A stretch of 64,000 nt of DNA from an uncultured Sulfitobacter sp. (GTDB lineage: Bacteria > Pseudomonadota > Alphaproteobacteria > Rhodobacterales > Rhodobacteraceae): NCBI RefSeq assembly GCF_947500075.1, contig NZ_CANMQS010000004.1:62001-126000 (forward strand), read 5' to 3'. This document shows, piece by piece, positions 1 through 7,011 of the stretch; position 1 is the first letter of the stretch, and each line of letters starts with the position of its first letter. The translations under genes were made by a program, and so were the position numbers. The notes under the pieces are model-generated. The model ran no database searches and had not been told where the DNA came from. It worked only from the letters and a program-made list of their open reading frames with translations.

Positions 1-697
1 CATTGGGGCGAAAAGGCTGCCGGATCGACAGCATGATGGAGGCGATGAAGTTCTCCACCGTGTCGCGCACGGCAAATCCGATGGCGAGGCCAACGATCCC
101 GGCAGCCCCCAGGATGCCCGACAGCAGGGCCGTTGCACCGACAATATCCAGTGCCACGACAAGCCCGCCGACGATGAACAGCAACCGTATGATCTGCCGG
201 TAGATATCTGCGATGAAAGCATTGGGGGAAAGCCGCTCCCAGGGCTGGCGCAGCCGGGCAATGAAAAAGCCAAAGAGGATGATCAGGACAAAGACCGTCA
301 CCGCAATCAGTGCAAGCGGCAGGAAGGCAATTGCCTGTTTCATGCGGTCGCGGAACCGCTCCACCGCCGGGTTCAGACGGCGTGCGACATCCGTGGTCTC
401 GGCCACGTCGTTCTCGATGGCGACCACGCCTTCGACCCGTCCCACCAGTTCTGACAGCCGCGCGGCAGCAGGCATGTCCAGTGTGGTGCCCCGCAGTGTC
501 ACGATCCCCGAAGAAACGGTGACCGTGATGTCATCATACCCGTCCAGCTCTCCCAGAATGTCGCGGATGCGGTTGGCGATGGCGGCATCTGCGGCCGCAC
601 TGTCCTCAACCGTGATGGTGCCGCTGGGTTGGTTTGTCTGTGCGGCAAGCGGCAGGGCAAAAGCAAAGGTCAACAGAACAAGTGTGATCAGGCGCAT
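1..697 (-). CDS. MscS-family mechanosensitive channel with N-terminal BON-like domain (3' end outside window)
   Basis: Only the N-terminal ~232 residues are present; the gene runs off the left edge. The translation has a signal peptide (MRLITLVLLTFAFALPLAAQ), a periplasmic region resembling a BON domain (about residues 30-110, with a GxVTLRG-type strand), then hydrophobic helices ending in the MscS pore-lining pattern rich in Gly and Ala (GILGAAGIVGLAIGFAVRDT). Such channels release osmolytes during hypo-osmotic shock from the inner membrane. In-frame ATGs also exist at 709 and 712; I chose 697 because a GAGA stretch lies just upstream and the signal peptide then begins cleanly. The family call is good; the subfamily is not determinable from a partial gene. 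Confidence 0.8.
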   Translation of the reverse strand, partial: MRLITLVLLTFAFALPLAAQTNQPSGTITVEDSAAADAAIANRIRDILGELDGYDDITVTVSSGIVTLRGTTLDMPAAARLSELVGRVEGVVAIENDVAETTDVARRLNPAVERFRDRMKQAIAFLPLALIAVTVFVLIILFGFFIARLRQPWERLSPNAFIADIYRQIIRLLFIVGGLVVALDIVGATALLSGILGAAGIVGLAIGFAVRDTVENFIASIMLSIRQPFRPN

Positions 698-719
698 CGG
701 AAATCTCATCATTGCAATG

Positions 720-744
720 CACCCGACCCTAGGGCAGTCGGGTG
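720..744. terminator. Inverted repeat between quinone reductase and mscS
   Basis: CACCCGAC (720-727) pairs with GTCGGGTG (737-744) around a 9-nt loop. It lies in the 59 bp between the stop of the quinone reductase and the start of the MscS gene. A short T run follows on the plus strand only, so it is a weak terminator or attenuator candidate for the minus-strand genes. Confidence 0.4.
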
Positions 745-756
745 GCCTTTTGCAAT

Positions 757-1749
757 TCAGCTTTGACAGGCGATCAACGTCGCCCCTACGCGCCCGGCGG
801 CTTCTACCGCTTCATGGGCAGCGGCGGTTTCGGCCAGCGGGAACACCGCGTCAATCGGGCTGTCCAGCGCTCCGGCATCAAGAGCGGCATGCAGCTTTTC
901 AATGGCCAGCGTCCGTTCGGGCGCGGGCAGCAGGTAAATCAATATGATGTCGATGGTTGCGGCTTTGAACAGCAGCGGGCCAAACGGCAGCGTTGGCGAC
1001 ATCTCCGCAGCGGAGCCATAGGCCGCCAGGCGGCCATTGGGGGCAATCACCTCTGCATCCACGGTAATGTTGCGTCCGAATTCGACCTCAACCACACTGT
1101 CGACGGGTGCATCGCCGTTTGCCGCCAGAACTTCTGCGGCCAGATCAGGGGCGCGGTAGTCCAGCACCACATCTGCACCCGCTGCCGCAACCCGGTCGCG
1201 GTCGCGCGCGCTGCAGGTGGCGATGACCCTGGCCCCGCCCCATCTGGCGAACTGTACGGCAAGGTATCCCACGCTGCCGCCGCCGCCCTGGATCAGCAGG
1301 GTCTTGCCGCGGATATCGCCACCGCCGAAAACGGCGTGGCAGGCGGTGAGCCCCGGAATGCCAAGGGTGGCGCCTGTCTCAAGGGAGGTGCCATCGGGCA
1401 GGGGCACGGCCTGCGCGGCGGGCAGGGTGATCTCCTGCGCGGCGGTGCCATGGCTGCGTTGCCACTGGCCGTTCCAGATCCAGACCTTCTGACCGATGCG
1501 CGCGCTGTCCACGCCGGTGCCCACGGCCACGATCTCTCCGGCGCCGTCGCTGTGGGGGACGATCAGGGGGAAGGCGGGTTTTGTCACGCCGGGGCGCGTG
1601 CCTGCGCGGGATTTCACGTCTGACGGGTTGACGCCGGAATAGGCAAGGGTGACGCGCACCTCGCCTGCGCCGGGAGCGGGGCTTGGAATGTCTGACAGGG
1701 TCAGGACGTCGCGGGCGGCGCCGAAGCGGTCATAGGTGATGGCCTGCAT
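757..1749 (-). CDS. NADPH:quinone reductase, zinc-independent MDR family
   Basis: A medium-chain dehydrogenase/reductase of about 330 residues. The N-terminal GroES-like fold (SGVNPSDVKSRAG, VPHSDGAGEIVAVG) is followed by a Rossmann fold with the nucleotide motif LLIQGGGGSVGYLAVQFARW. The structural and catalytic zinc cysteines of alcohol dehydrogenases are absent, as in quinone oxidoreductases. It probably reduces quinones or enones with NADPH in the cytosol. The start at 1749 was preferred to the longer frame because AAGGA sits 6 nt upstream and the protein then opens with the family-typical MQAITYDRFG. It lies downstream of the SH3 gene on the same strand, with 81 bp between. Confidence 0.85.
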   Translation of the reverse strand: MQAITYDRFGAARDVLTLSDIPSPAPGAGEVRVTLAYSGVNPSDVKSRAGTRPGVTKPAFPLIVPHSDGAGEIVAVGTGVDSARIGQKVWIWNGQWQRSHGTAAQEITLPAAQAVPLPDGTSLETGATLGIPGLTACHAVFGGGDIRGKTLLIQGGGGSVGYLAVQFARWGGARVIATCSARDRDRVAAAGADVVLDYRAPDLAAEVLAANGDAPVDSVVEVEFGRNITVDAEVIAPNGRLAAYGSAAEMSPTLPFGPLLFKAATIDIILIYLLPAPERTLAIEKLHAALDAGALDSPIDAVFPLAETAAAHEAVEAAGRVGATLIACQS

Positions 1750-1830
1750 GGAGGATCCTTGGAGAGAGGGAAAGCAGGCGTCACTTTGGGTCAAACAGCG
1801 CCGGGATGCAATTGGCCGGTGCCCGGCGGA

Positions 1831-2337
1831 TCAGTCGCGAATCTCTCCCGGCGCGACGCCCCAGATACGCGCCTTGGGCGCCCAGCCACGATAGCCACCG
1901 GTGCGCAATTCACACCATTCCACGTCGCAATCGCCCAGACGCGCCACAACGCCCAGTTCCAGCGCGGCCGTCACCGGCGCTTTGGGGTCGGGACGGGCGT
2001 GCAGGGACAGCATGTCCTGCTCAACCAGAACCGTGCGCACACCGGACAACAGGGAATAATGCACCCAGCCCCCCATGCCGTCGCGGTCCTCGACCCGGCG
2101 CCAGTGGCCATGCTCTGCGGTGATCCTGAGCGGCATGTCGCGGCGCTTGAACACCCAGTCGATTCTGTGGGTCAACGAGGGGCCGCGCCGCACGTTGCTT
2201 TCTGCCGCCTTCAGCGACACGTACCGTGGCATAGGCAGTTTCGTCACAGGACCAACGTCACCCGCCGAAGCGGGTGACGTAACCATGAGACTCGTTATGA
2301 TCAGTACCTGGAGGGTAAAGATAAAAAGACGTCGCAT
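1831..2337 (-). CDS. Secreted SH3-domain (SH3_4-like) protein
   Basis: A 168-residue exported protein. Residues 1-25 form a signal peptide with a likely cleavage after ASA. The rest contains two bacterial SH3-like units; YVSLKAAESNVRRGPSLTHR and the later LHARPDPKAPV are typical strand motifs. Proteins of this type are common in Rhodobacterales and are thought to bind cell-wall or surface ligands; the ligand is unknown. Longer in-frame starts exist, but the signal peptide fixes the start at 2337. It diverges from the 2-hydroxyacid dehydrogenase gene across 132 bp. Confidence 0.8.
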   Translation of the reverse strand: MRRLFIFTLQVLIITSLMVTSPASAGDVGPVTKLPMPRYVSLKAAESNVRRGPSLTHRIDWVFKRRDMPLRITAEHGHWRRVEDRDGMGGWVHYSLLSGVRTVLVEQDMLSLHARPDPKAPVTAALELGVVARLGDCDVEWCELRTGGYRGWAPKARIWGVAPGEIRD

Positions 2338-2469
2338 AAAATGGGTGCTGCCTGCACTGTCTTGGAGGTTCGGTCTGCTCATTTTGCCACGCAGGGTTCT
2401 TGTGCCCCGTCGCTGCATGAGACACCATGACAACCAAAGACGCGCAGGCCAAGTCTCGGGGAGGACGCA

Positions 2470-3456
2470 ATGTCAAAGAAACGGTTGAGTGTTGTAGTGA
2501 CGCGACGGTTACCGGAAGCGGTGGAAACCCGCCTGTCGGAATTGTTCGATGTCCGCCTGCGGGAAGACGACACACCCATGACCCGTGCCGAGTTGATCGA
2601 GGCTGTCAAAGGGGCGGATGTGCTGGTGCCCACGCTCACCGATGAGATTGACGGCGCATTGATCGGGCAGGCGGGGGACCGCCTGAAGCTGATTGCGAAC
2701 TATGGCGCGGGTGTGGACCATATCGACGTCTCAACCGCACGGCAGCGGGGGGTCCTTGTCTCCAACACGCCCGGTGTGCTGACCGATGATACCGCGGATA
2801 TGACCATGGCGCTGATCCTGGCCGTCACCCGGCGGATGCCCGCCGGGATGTCGGTGATCCAGCAGGACACCTGGGATGGCTGGGCCCCCACCGCCTTGAT
2901 GGGACGCAGGGTGTCGGGCTGCCGGTTGGGCATTCTGGGCATGGGGCGCATCGGCCAGGCGGTCGCACACCGCGCGCGGGCCTTTGGCATGCAGATCCAT
3001 TACCACAACCGCCGCCGCCTGCATGACCAGATCGAAGAGAGTTTCGAGGCCACCTATTGGGAGAGCCTTGATCAGATGGTTGCGCGGATGGATGTGATCA
3101 GCGTCAACTGCCCCCACACACCAACGACGTTCCATCTGATGAACGCGCGGCGGCTGAAACTGATGAAGCCCGACGCGGTGATCGTGAACACGTCGCGTGG
3201 GGAGGTGATTGATGAAAATGCGCTCACCCGGATGCTGCGTGCGGGCGAAATCGCCGGTGCAGGCCTTGATGTCTATGAACATGGCACGGAGATCAATCCA
3301 CGTCTGCGCGATCTGGAAAATGTGGTACTCTTGCCGCATATGGGGTCCGCCACGCTGGAGGGCCGGATCGAGATGGGCGAAAAGGTGATCATCAACATCA
3401 AGACCTTTGATGATGGCCACCGTCCTCCTGATCAGGTTGTCCCCTCGATGCTTTAG
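2470..3456 (+). CDS. D-isomer-specific 2-hydroxyacid dehydrogenase (glyoxylate/hydroxypyruvate reductase type)
   Basis: A 328-residue NAD(P)H-dependent dehydrogenase that would reduce glyoxylate or hydroxypyruvate, or oxidise a D-2-hydroxyacid. It shows the substrate loop NYGAGVDHID, the dinucleotide fold LGILGMGRIGQ, the catalytic arginine R243 in NTSRGEV, and the histidine H290 in LLPHMGSAT. The usual acidic partner in the EEP motif aligns with Gly272 here (VYEHGTEINP), so the charge relay is non-canonical. GAGG precedes the ATG. The next gene is gamma-glutamyltransferase, 122 bp downstream, behind two hairpins. Confidence 0.88.
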   Translation: MSKKRLSVVVTRRLPEAVETRLSELFDVRLREDDTPMTRAELIEAVKGADVLVPTLTDEIDGALIGQAGDRLKLIANYGAGVDHIDVSTARQRGVLVSNTPGVLTDDTADMTMALILAVTRRMPAGMSVIQQDTWDGWAPTALMGRRVSGCRLGILGMGRIGQAVAHRARAFGMQIHYHNRRRLHDQIEESFEATYWESLDQMVARMDVISVNCPHTPTTFHLMNARRLKLMKPDAVIVNTSRGEVIDENALTRMLRAGEIAGAGLDVYEHGTEINPRLRDLENVVLLPHMGSATLEGRIEMGEKVIINIKTFDDGHRPPDQVVPSML

Positions 3457-3501
3457 CAGCGTTGACCCCATTGAGCGGCATGCGCCGCACGCGATTTTAT
3501 G

Positions 3502-3520
3502 AATTTGGCAGGGCCAAATT
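3502..3520. terminator. Hairpin after 2-hydroxyacid dehydrogenase
   Basis: AATTTGGC (3502-3509), loop AGG, GCCAAATT (3513-3520): a perfect 8-bp stem 45 bp after the dehydrogenase stop codon. It probably terminates or attenuates transcription between this gene and gamma-glutamyltransferase. No long T tract follows. Confidence 0.5.
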
Positions 3521-3522
3521 TG

Positions 3523-3567
3523 GCGAGGCTCTGCCTCGCGCTCCGGGATATTTGGGGAGAAAAGAGA
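3523..3567 (+). repeat. Hairpin plus GGATATTT repeat, copy 1
   Basis: A 7-bp stem (GCGAGGC, loop TCT, GCCTCGC; 3523-3539) is followed at 3546 by GGATATTTGGGGAGAAAAG and then GAGAGG, which doubles as the ribosome binding site of the downstream gamma-glutamyltransferase gene. The same layout recurs at 6839 and 54231, and the GGATATTT core alone at 28424 and 48287. Confidence 0.6.
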
Positions 3568-3578
3568 GGAAAGATGCG

Positions 3579-5357
3579 ATGCGTTTGACTTTGATGACAG
3601 GTGTAATGGCGGCCTGGGGTGTGGCAGTCGCCGCGCAGCAGGCGGCGGATGCGGTGGACCCTGAAGCCGCCACAGCAGGGGCTTTTGAAGCGATCTCACC
3701 GGCGGTGGCCGAGGCGCTGGCGGCCAAGGCGTCTGGCGTGCCGGTTGTCGCGTCGGACTGGATGGTTGCGGCCGCCAATCCTCATGCGGTGCAGGCAGGG
3801 GCAGATGTGCTGGCGCGCGGCGGCACGGCGGCGGATGCGCTGGTGGCGGTGCAGGTGATGCTGGGTCTGGTGGAGCCGCAAAGCTCGGGTCTGGGCGGCG
3901 GGGCGTTTCTGGTCTGGTATGATGCGGCAAGTGGCGAAGTGACGACGCTGGACGGGCGCGAAACCGCCCCCCTGGCGGCGACGCCGCAGTTGTTTCAGGA
4001 TGATGCAGGCGCGCCGTTGAAGTTTTTTGATGCGGTTGTGGGCGGTTTGTCCGTGGGCACGCCCGGTACACCTGCGTTGCTGGCTGAGGTGCATGCGCGC
4101 TGGGGGACGCAGGACTGGGCGTCCTTGTTGGCACCCGCCCGTGATTTGGCGCTGGAGGGGTTTTCCGTGTCTTCGCGTCTGGCGGGGCTGGTTGCCGGGG
4201 ATGCGGAGCGGCTGGCGTCCTCGGACGTGACGGCGGCCTATTTCCTGCCCGGTGGGACGCCTGTTGCGGCGGGCGATCTGTTGAAGAACGAAGCGTATGC
4301 CGCGACGCTTGATGCCTTTGCAGCGCAGGGGGCGGATGCCTTTTATGGCGGGCAGATTGGCCGCGATGTCGTGGCAACGGTGCAGGGGGCGGCTAAGCCC
4401 GGTGTGCTGTCGGAGGTGGATATGGCCATCTACCGGATCAAGGAACGCCCGGCGGTCTGTGCCCCTTACCGCGCGCATCAGGTTTGCGGGATGGGGCCGC
4501 CCTCCTCGGGGGCGGTGGCCGTGGGGCAGATTCTGGGGGCGCTGGAAGGGTTTGATCTGAGCGCCGGACCGCAGGACGTGGACGTGCGGCGGTTGATGGG
4601 AGATGCCGCGCGGTTGGCGTTCGCGGATCGCGGGCGTTATCTGGCCGACAGTGATTATGTGCCGGTGCCGGTGGCGGGGCTGCTGGATCCCGCCTATATG
4701 GCGGAGCGGGCGCAGGTGTTGAACACCGATGCAGCCCTGCCTGAGGTTGCACCGGGCAATCCGGCGTTTGATCATGCGTTGAACTGGGCGGATGATGTGT
4801 CGATTGAACTGCCGTCGACTTCTCATATCTCCATCGTGGATGCGGCGGGCAATGTGGCCAGCATGACCACGACGATCGAGAATGGCTTTGGCAGCCGTCT
4901 GATGGTTGGCGGGTTTCTGTTGAACAATGAGCTCACGGATTTTTCCTTTCGCAGCCACCGCGAGGGTGTGCCGATTGCCAACCGGGTGGAGCCGGGCAAG
5001 CGGCCGCGTTCGTCGATGTCGCCCACGATTGTCCTGAAGGACGGCGCGCCGGTGTTGGTGGTGGGATCGCCCGGTGGCAGCCGGATCATTGGCTATACCG
5101 CCCAGGCGATCATCGGTGTGATCGACTGGGGCATGGATGTACAACAGGCGGCGAGCATTCCTCATGCCGTGAACCGCTTTGGCACCTATGATCTGGAAGA
5201 AGGCACCGCCGCGGTGGGGCTTGCGGACGGGCTGACGGCACTGGGGTTTGAAGTGAACACGCGGGCGCTGACGTCGGGCCTGCATCTGATCGCGATTGGC
5301 GATGGGGTGCAGGGCGGCGCGGACCCGCGCCGCGAAGGCATCGCGCTGGGTCAATAG
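3579..5357 (+). CDS. ggt: Gamma-glutamyltransferase (gamma-glutamyltranspeptidase)
   Basis: A 592-residue Ntn-hydrolase that hydrolyses or transfers gamma-glutamyl groups from glutathione in the periplasm. It has an N-terminal hydrophobic leader (MRLTLMTGVMAAWGVAVAAQ) and the large-subunit hallmark NPHAVQAGADVLARGGTAADA. The autoprocessing nucleophile is Thr414 in STSHISIVD, followed by the small-subunit motifs NGFGSR, KRPRSSMSPT and SPGGSRI. The start at 3579 was chosen over an upstream ATG because AGAGGA precedes it and the leader then begins directly. It is followed 11 bp later by the FAD-linked oxidase, so the two are probably cotranscribed. Confidence 0.9.
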   Translation: MRLTLMTGVMAAWGVAVAAQQAADAVDPEAATAGAFEAISPAVAEALAAKASGVPVVASDWMVAAANPHAVQAGADVLARGGTAADALVAVQVMLGLVEPQSSGLGGGAFLVWYDAASGEVTTLDGRETAPLAATPQLFQDDAGAPLKFFDAVVGGLSVGTPGTPALLAEVHARWGTQDWASLLAPARDLALEGFSVSSRLAGLVAGDAERLASSDVTAAYFLPGGTPVAAGDLLKNEAYAATLDAFAAQGADAFYGGQIGRDVVATVQGAAKPGVLSEVDMAIYRIKERPAVCAPYRAHQVCGMGPPSSGAVAVGQILGALEGFDLSAGPQDVDVRRLMGDAARLAFADRGRYLADSDYVPVPVAGLLDPAYMAERAQVLNTDAALPEVAPGNPAFDHALNWADDVSIELPSTSHISIVDAAGNVASMTTTIENGFGSRLMVGGFLLNNELTDFSFRSHREGVPIANRVEPGKRPRSSMSPTIVLKDGAPVLVVGSPGGSRIIGYTAQAIIGVIDWGMDVQQAASIPHAVNRFGTYDLEEGTAAVGLADGLTALGFEVNTRALTSGLHLIAIGDGVQGGADPRREGIALGQ

Positions 5358-5368
5358 GGAGAGAGACG

Positions 5369-6772
5369 ATGGCAGATGGTGGCAGCTTGCCCCGCAATGC
5401 GGCGGGGATTGAAACGGCTCTGGGGATCCTCAAACAACAGTTTGGGGAGCGGTGCCAGACCGGGGAAGCGATGCGCGAACAGCATGGGCATACCACCACC
5501 TGGATCGAGAACCAGAAGCCCGATGCGGTGATCTTTGCGCAATCCACGCAGGAGGTGTCGGAGATCGTGAAGGTATGTGCCGCCCATAAGGTGCCGATCA
5601 TTGCCTATGGCACAGGCACTTCGCTGGAGGGGCATGTGAATGCGCCGGCAGGCGGCATTTGTGTGGATCTGATGCAGATGGACAAGGTGCTGGAGGTCAA
5701 TGCGGGGGATCTGGATTGCCGGGTGCAGCCGGGGGTGACGCGGGAGGCGCTGAATACCTATCTGCGCGATCAGGGGTTGTTTTTCCCGATTGATCCCGGT
5801 GCCAATGCCTCCCTTGGGGGGATGACGGCGACGCGGGCCTCGGGCACCAATGCGGTGCGCTATGGCACGATGAAGGACAATGTGCTGAGCGTGGAGGCGG
5901 TGATGGCGGATGGCCGGGTGATCCGCACTGCACAGCGCGCGCGCAAGACCTCTGCAGGCTATGACCTGACGCGGTTGATGGTGGGTTCGGAAGGCACGCT
6001 TGGGCTGATCACGGAGATTACCTTGCGCTTGCAGGGGATACCGGAGGCGATATCCGCCGCGCGCTGTTCGTTTCCTTCCGTGGAAGCGGCGGCAAAGACG
6101 GTGATGGCGGTTATTCAATACGGCTTGCCGGTGGCGCGGATTGAGCTGCTGGACAAATGGCTGGTGAAAGCGCTCAACAGCTATTCCGGGCTGGATATGC
6201 CTGAAGAGCCGATGTTGCTGCTGGAATTCCACGGCTCGGACGCCGCGGTCAAGGAGCAGGCGGAGACCTTTGGGATGCTTGCGGAGGAGGAAGGCGGTAG
6301 CGGCTATACCGCCACGGCCACATTGGAGGAACGCACGAAGCTCTGGCAGGCGCGTCACGATGCCTATTGGGCGATGCTGGCGCTCAAGCCCGGATGCGGG
6401 GCGGTGGCGACGGATGTCTGTGTGCCGATTTCGCGCTTTGCCGAAGCGGTGGCGGCCTCGGAGGCGAAGGCGGCGGAAATGGACCTGTTTGCGCCCGTGG
6501 TGGGGCATGCGGGGGACGGCAATTTTCATGCTTCGCTCTTGGTGAATATGGAGGATGCGGCGGAAGTGGCGCGGGCGAAAGCCTTTGTCAGCTGGCTCAA
6601 TGACATGGCGATTGGCATGGACGGCACCTGCACTGGCGAGCACGGCATCGGGCAGGGGAAGCGGCCCTATCTGGTGCGGGAATTGGGGGCGGATACGGTG
6701 GATGTGATGGGGATGATCAAACATGCGCTGGACCCGGACAACATCATGAACCCGGGGAAAATCCTGCCGTAG
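5369..6772 (+). CDS. FAD-linked 2-hydroxyacid oxidase (D-lactate dehydrogenase / GlcD-like)
   Basis: A 467-residue flavoprotein of the PCMH (FAD_binding_4) plus FAD-oxidase C-terminal family. The N-terminal half carries the FAD-binding segments GTGTSLEGHVNAPAGG and PGANASLGGMTATRASGTNA. The C-terminal half carries the substrate/metal motifs GHAGDGNFHASL and GTCTGEHGIGQGK. It would oxidise D-lactate or a similar 2-hydroxyacid and pass electrons to quinone or cytochrome. It is 11 bp behind ggt with GGGAGAG as ribosome site. It does not sit beside glcE/glcF, so a single-subunit D-lactate dehydrogenase is more likely than glycolate oxidase. Confidence 0.87.
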   Translation: MADGGSLPRNAAGIETALGILKQQFGERCQTGEAMREQHGHTTTWIENQKPDAVIFAQSTQEVSEIVKVCAAHKVPIIAYGTGTSLEGHVNAPAGGICVDLMQMDKVLEVNAGDLDCRVQPGVTREALNTYLRDQGLFFPIDPGANASLGGMTATRASGTNAVRYGTMKDNVLSVEAVMADGRVIRTAQRARKTSAGYDLTRLMVGSEGTLGLITEITLRLQGIPEAISAARCSFPSVEAAAKTVMAVIQYGLPVARIELLDKWLVKALNSYSGLDMPEEPMLLLEFHGSDAAVKEQAETFGMLAEEEGGSGYTATATLEERTKLWQARHDAYWAMLALKPGCGAVATDVCVPISRFAEAVAASEAKAAEMDLFAPVVGHAGDGNFHASLLVNMEDAAEVARAKAFVSWLNDMAIGMDGTCTGEHGIGQGKRPYLVRELGADTVDVMGMIKHALDPDNIMNPGKILP

Positions 6773-6788
6773 GGGTTTTCCAAAAGGA

Positions 6789-6802
6789 GCGGGCAAGCCC
6801 GC
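6789..6802. terminator. Hairpin after FAD-linked oxidase
   Basis: GCGGGC, loop AA, GCCCGC, followed by an A/T-rich tail (ATTTGATTTATTG). It lies 16 bp after the oxidase stop codon and probably ends the ggt-oxidase transcript. Confidence 0.5.
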
Positions 6803-6838
6803 ATTTGATTTATTGATTTTCCTCCGAAAAATCGGGGT

Positions 6839-6883
6839 GCGAGACGCTGTCTCGCGCTCTGGGATATTTATGGAGAAAAGAGG
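6839..6883 (+). repeat. Hairpin plus GGATATTT repeat, copy 2
   Basis: A 7-bp stem (GCGAGAC, loop GCT, GTCTCGC; 6839-6855) is followed by GCTCTG and then GGATATTTATGGAGAAAAG (from 6862). The structure and spacing match copy 1 almost exactly, although the stem sequence differs by a compensated base pair. It sits between the FAD oxidase and the GcvT-family dehydrogenase. Confidence 0.6.
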
Positions 6884-7011
6884 GGCGCGCCTGAGGGGCC
6901 TTGCGCGGTGGGGAGGTCGTATTTTTGCGGATTTGGGTCGGCTGCTGCGCGCGTTTTGGGGGTATGGGGCCCTAAAACAGGGGCGGAAGCGTGCTGTGAA
7001 GGAGTCGGTCC

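Noticed and set aside
2731..4377. Long open frame on the minus strand across the dehydrogenase and ggt genes
   Set aside because: It is Arg/Pro/His-rich, has no recognisable domain, and mirrors two convincing plus-strand enzymes; it is a high-GC antisense shadow.
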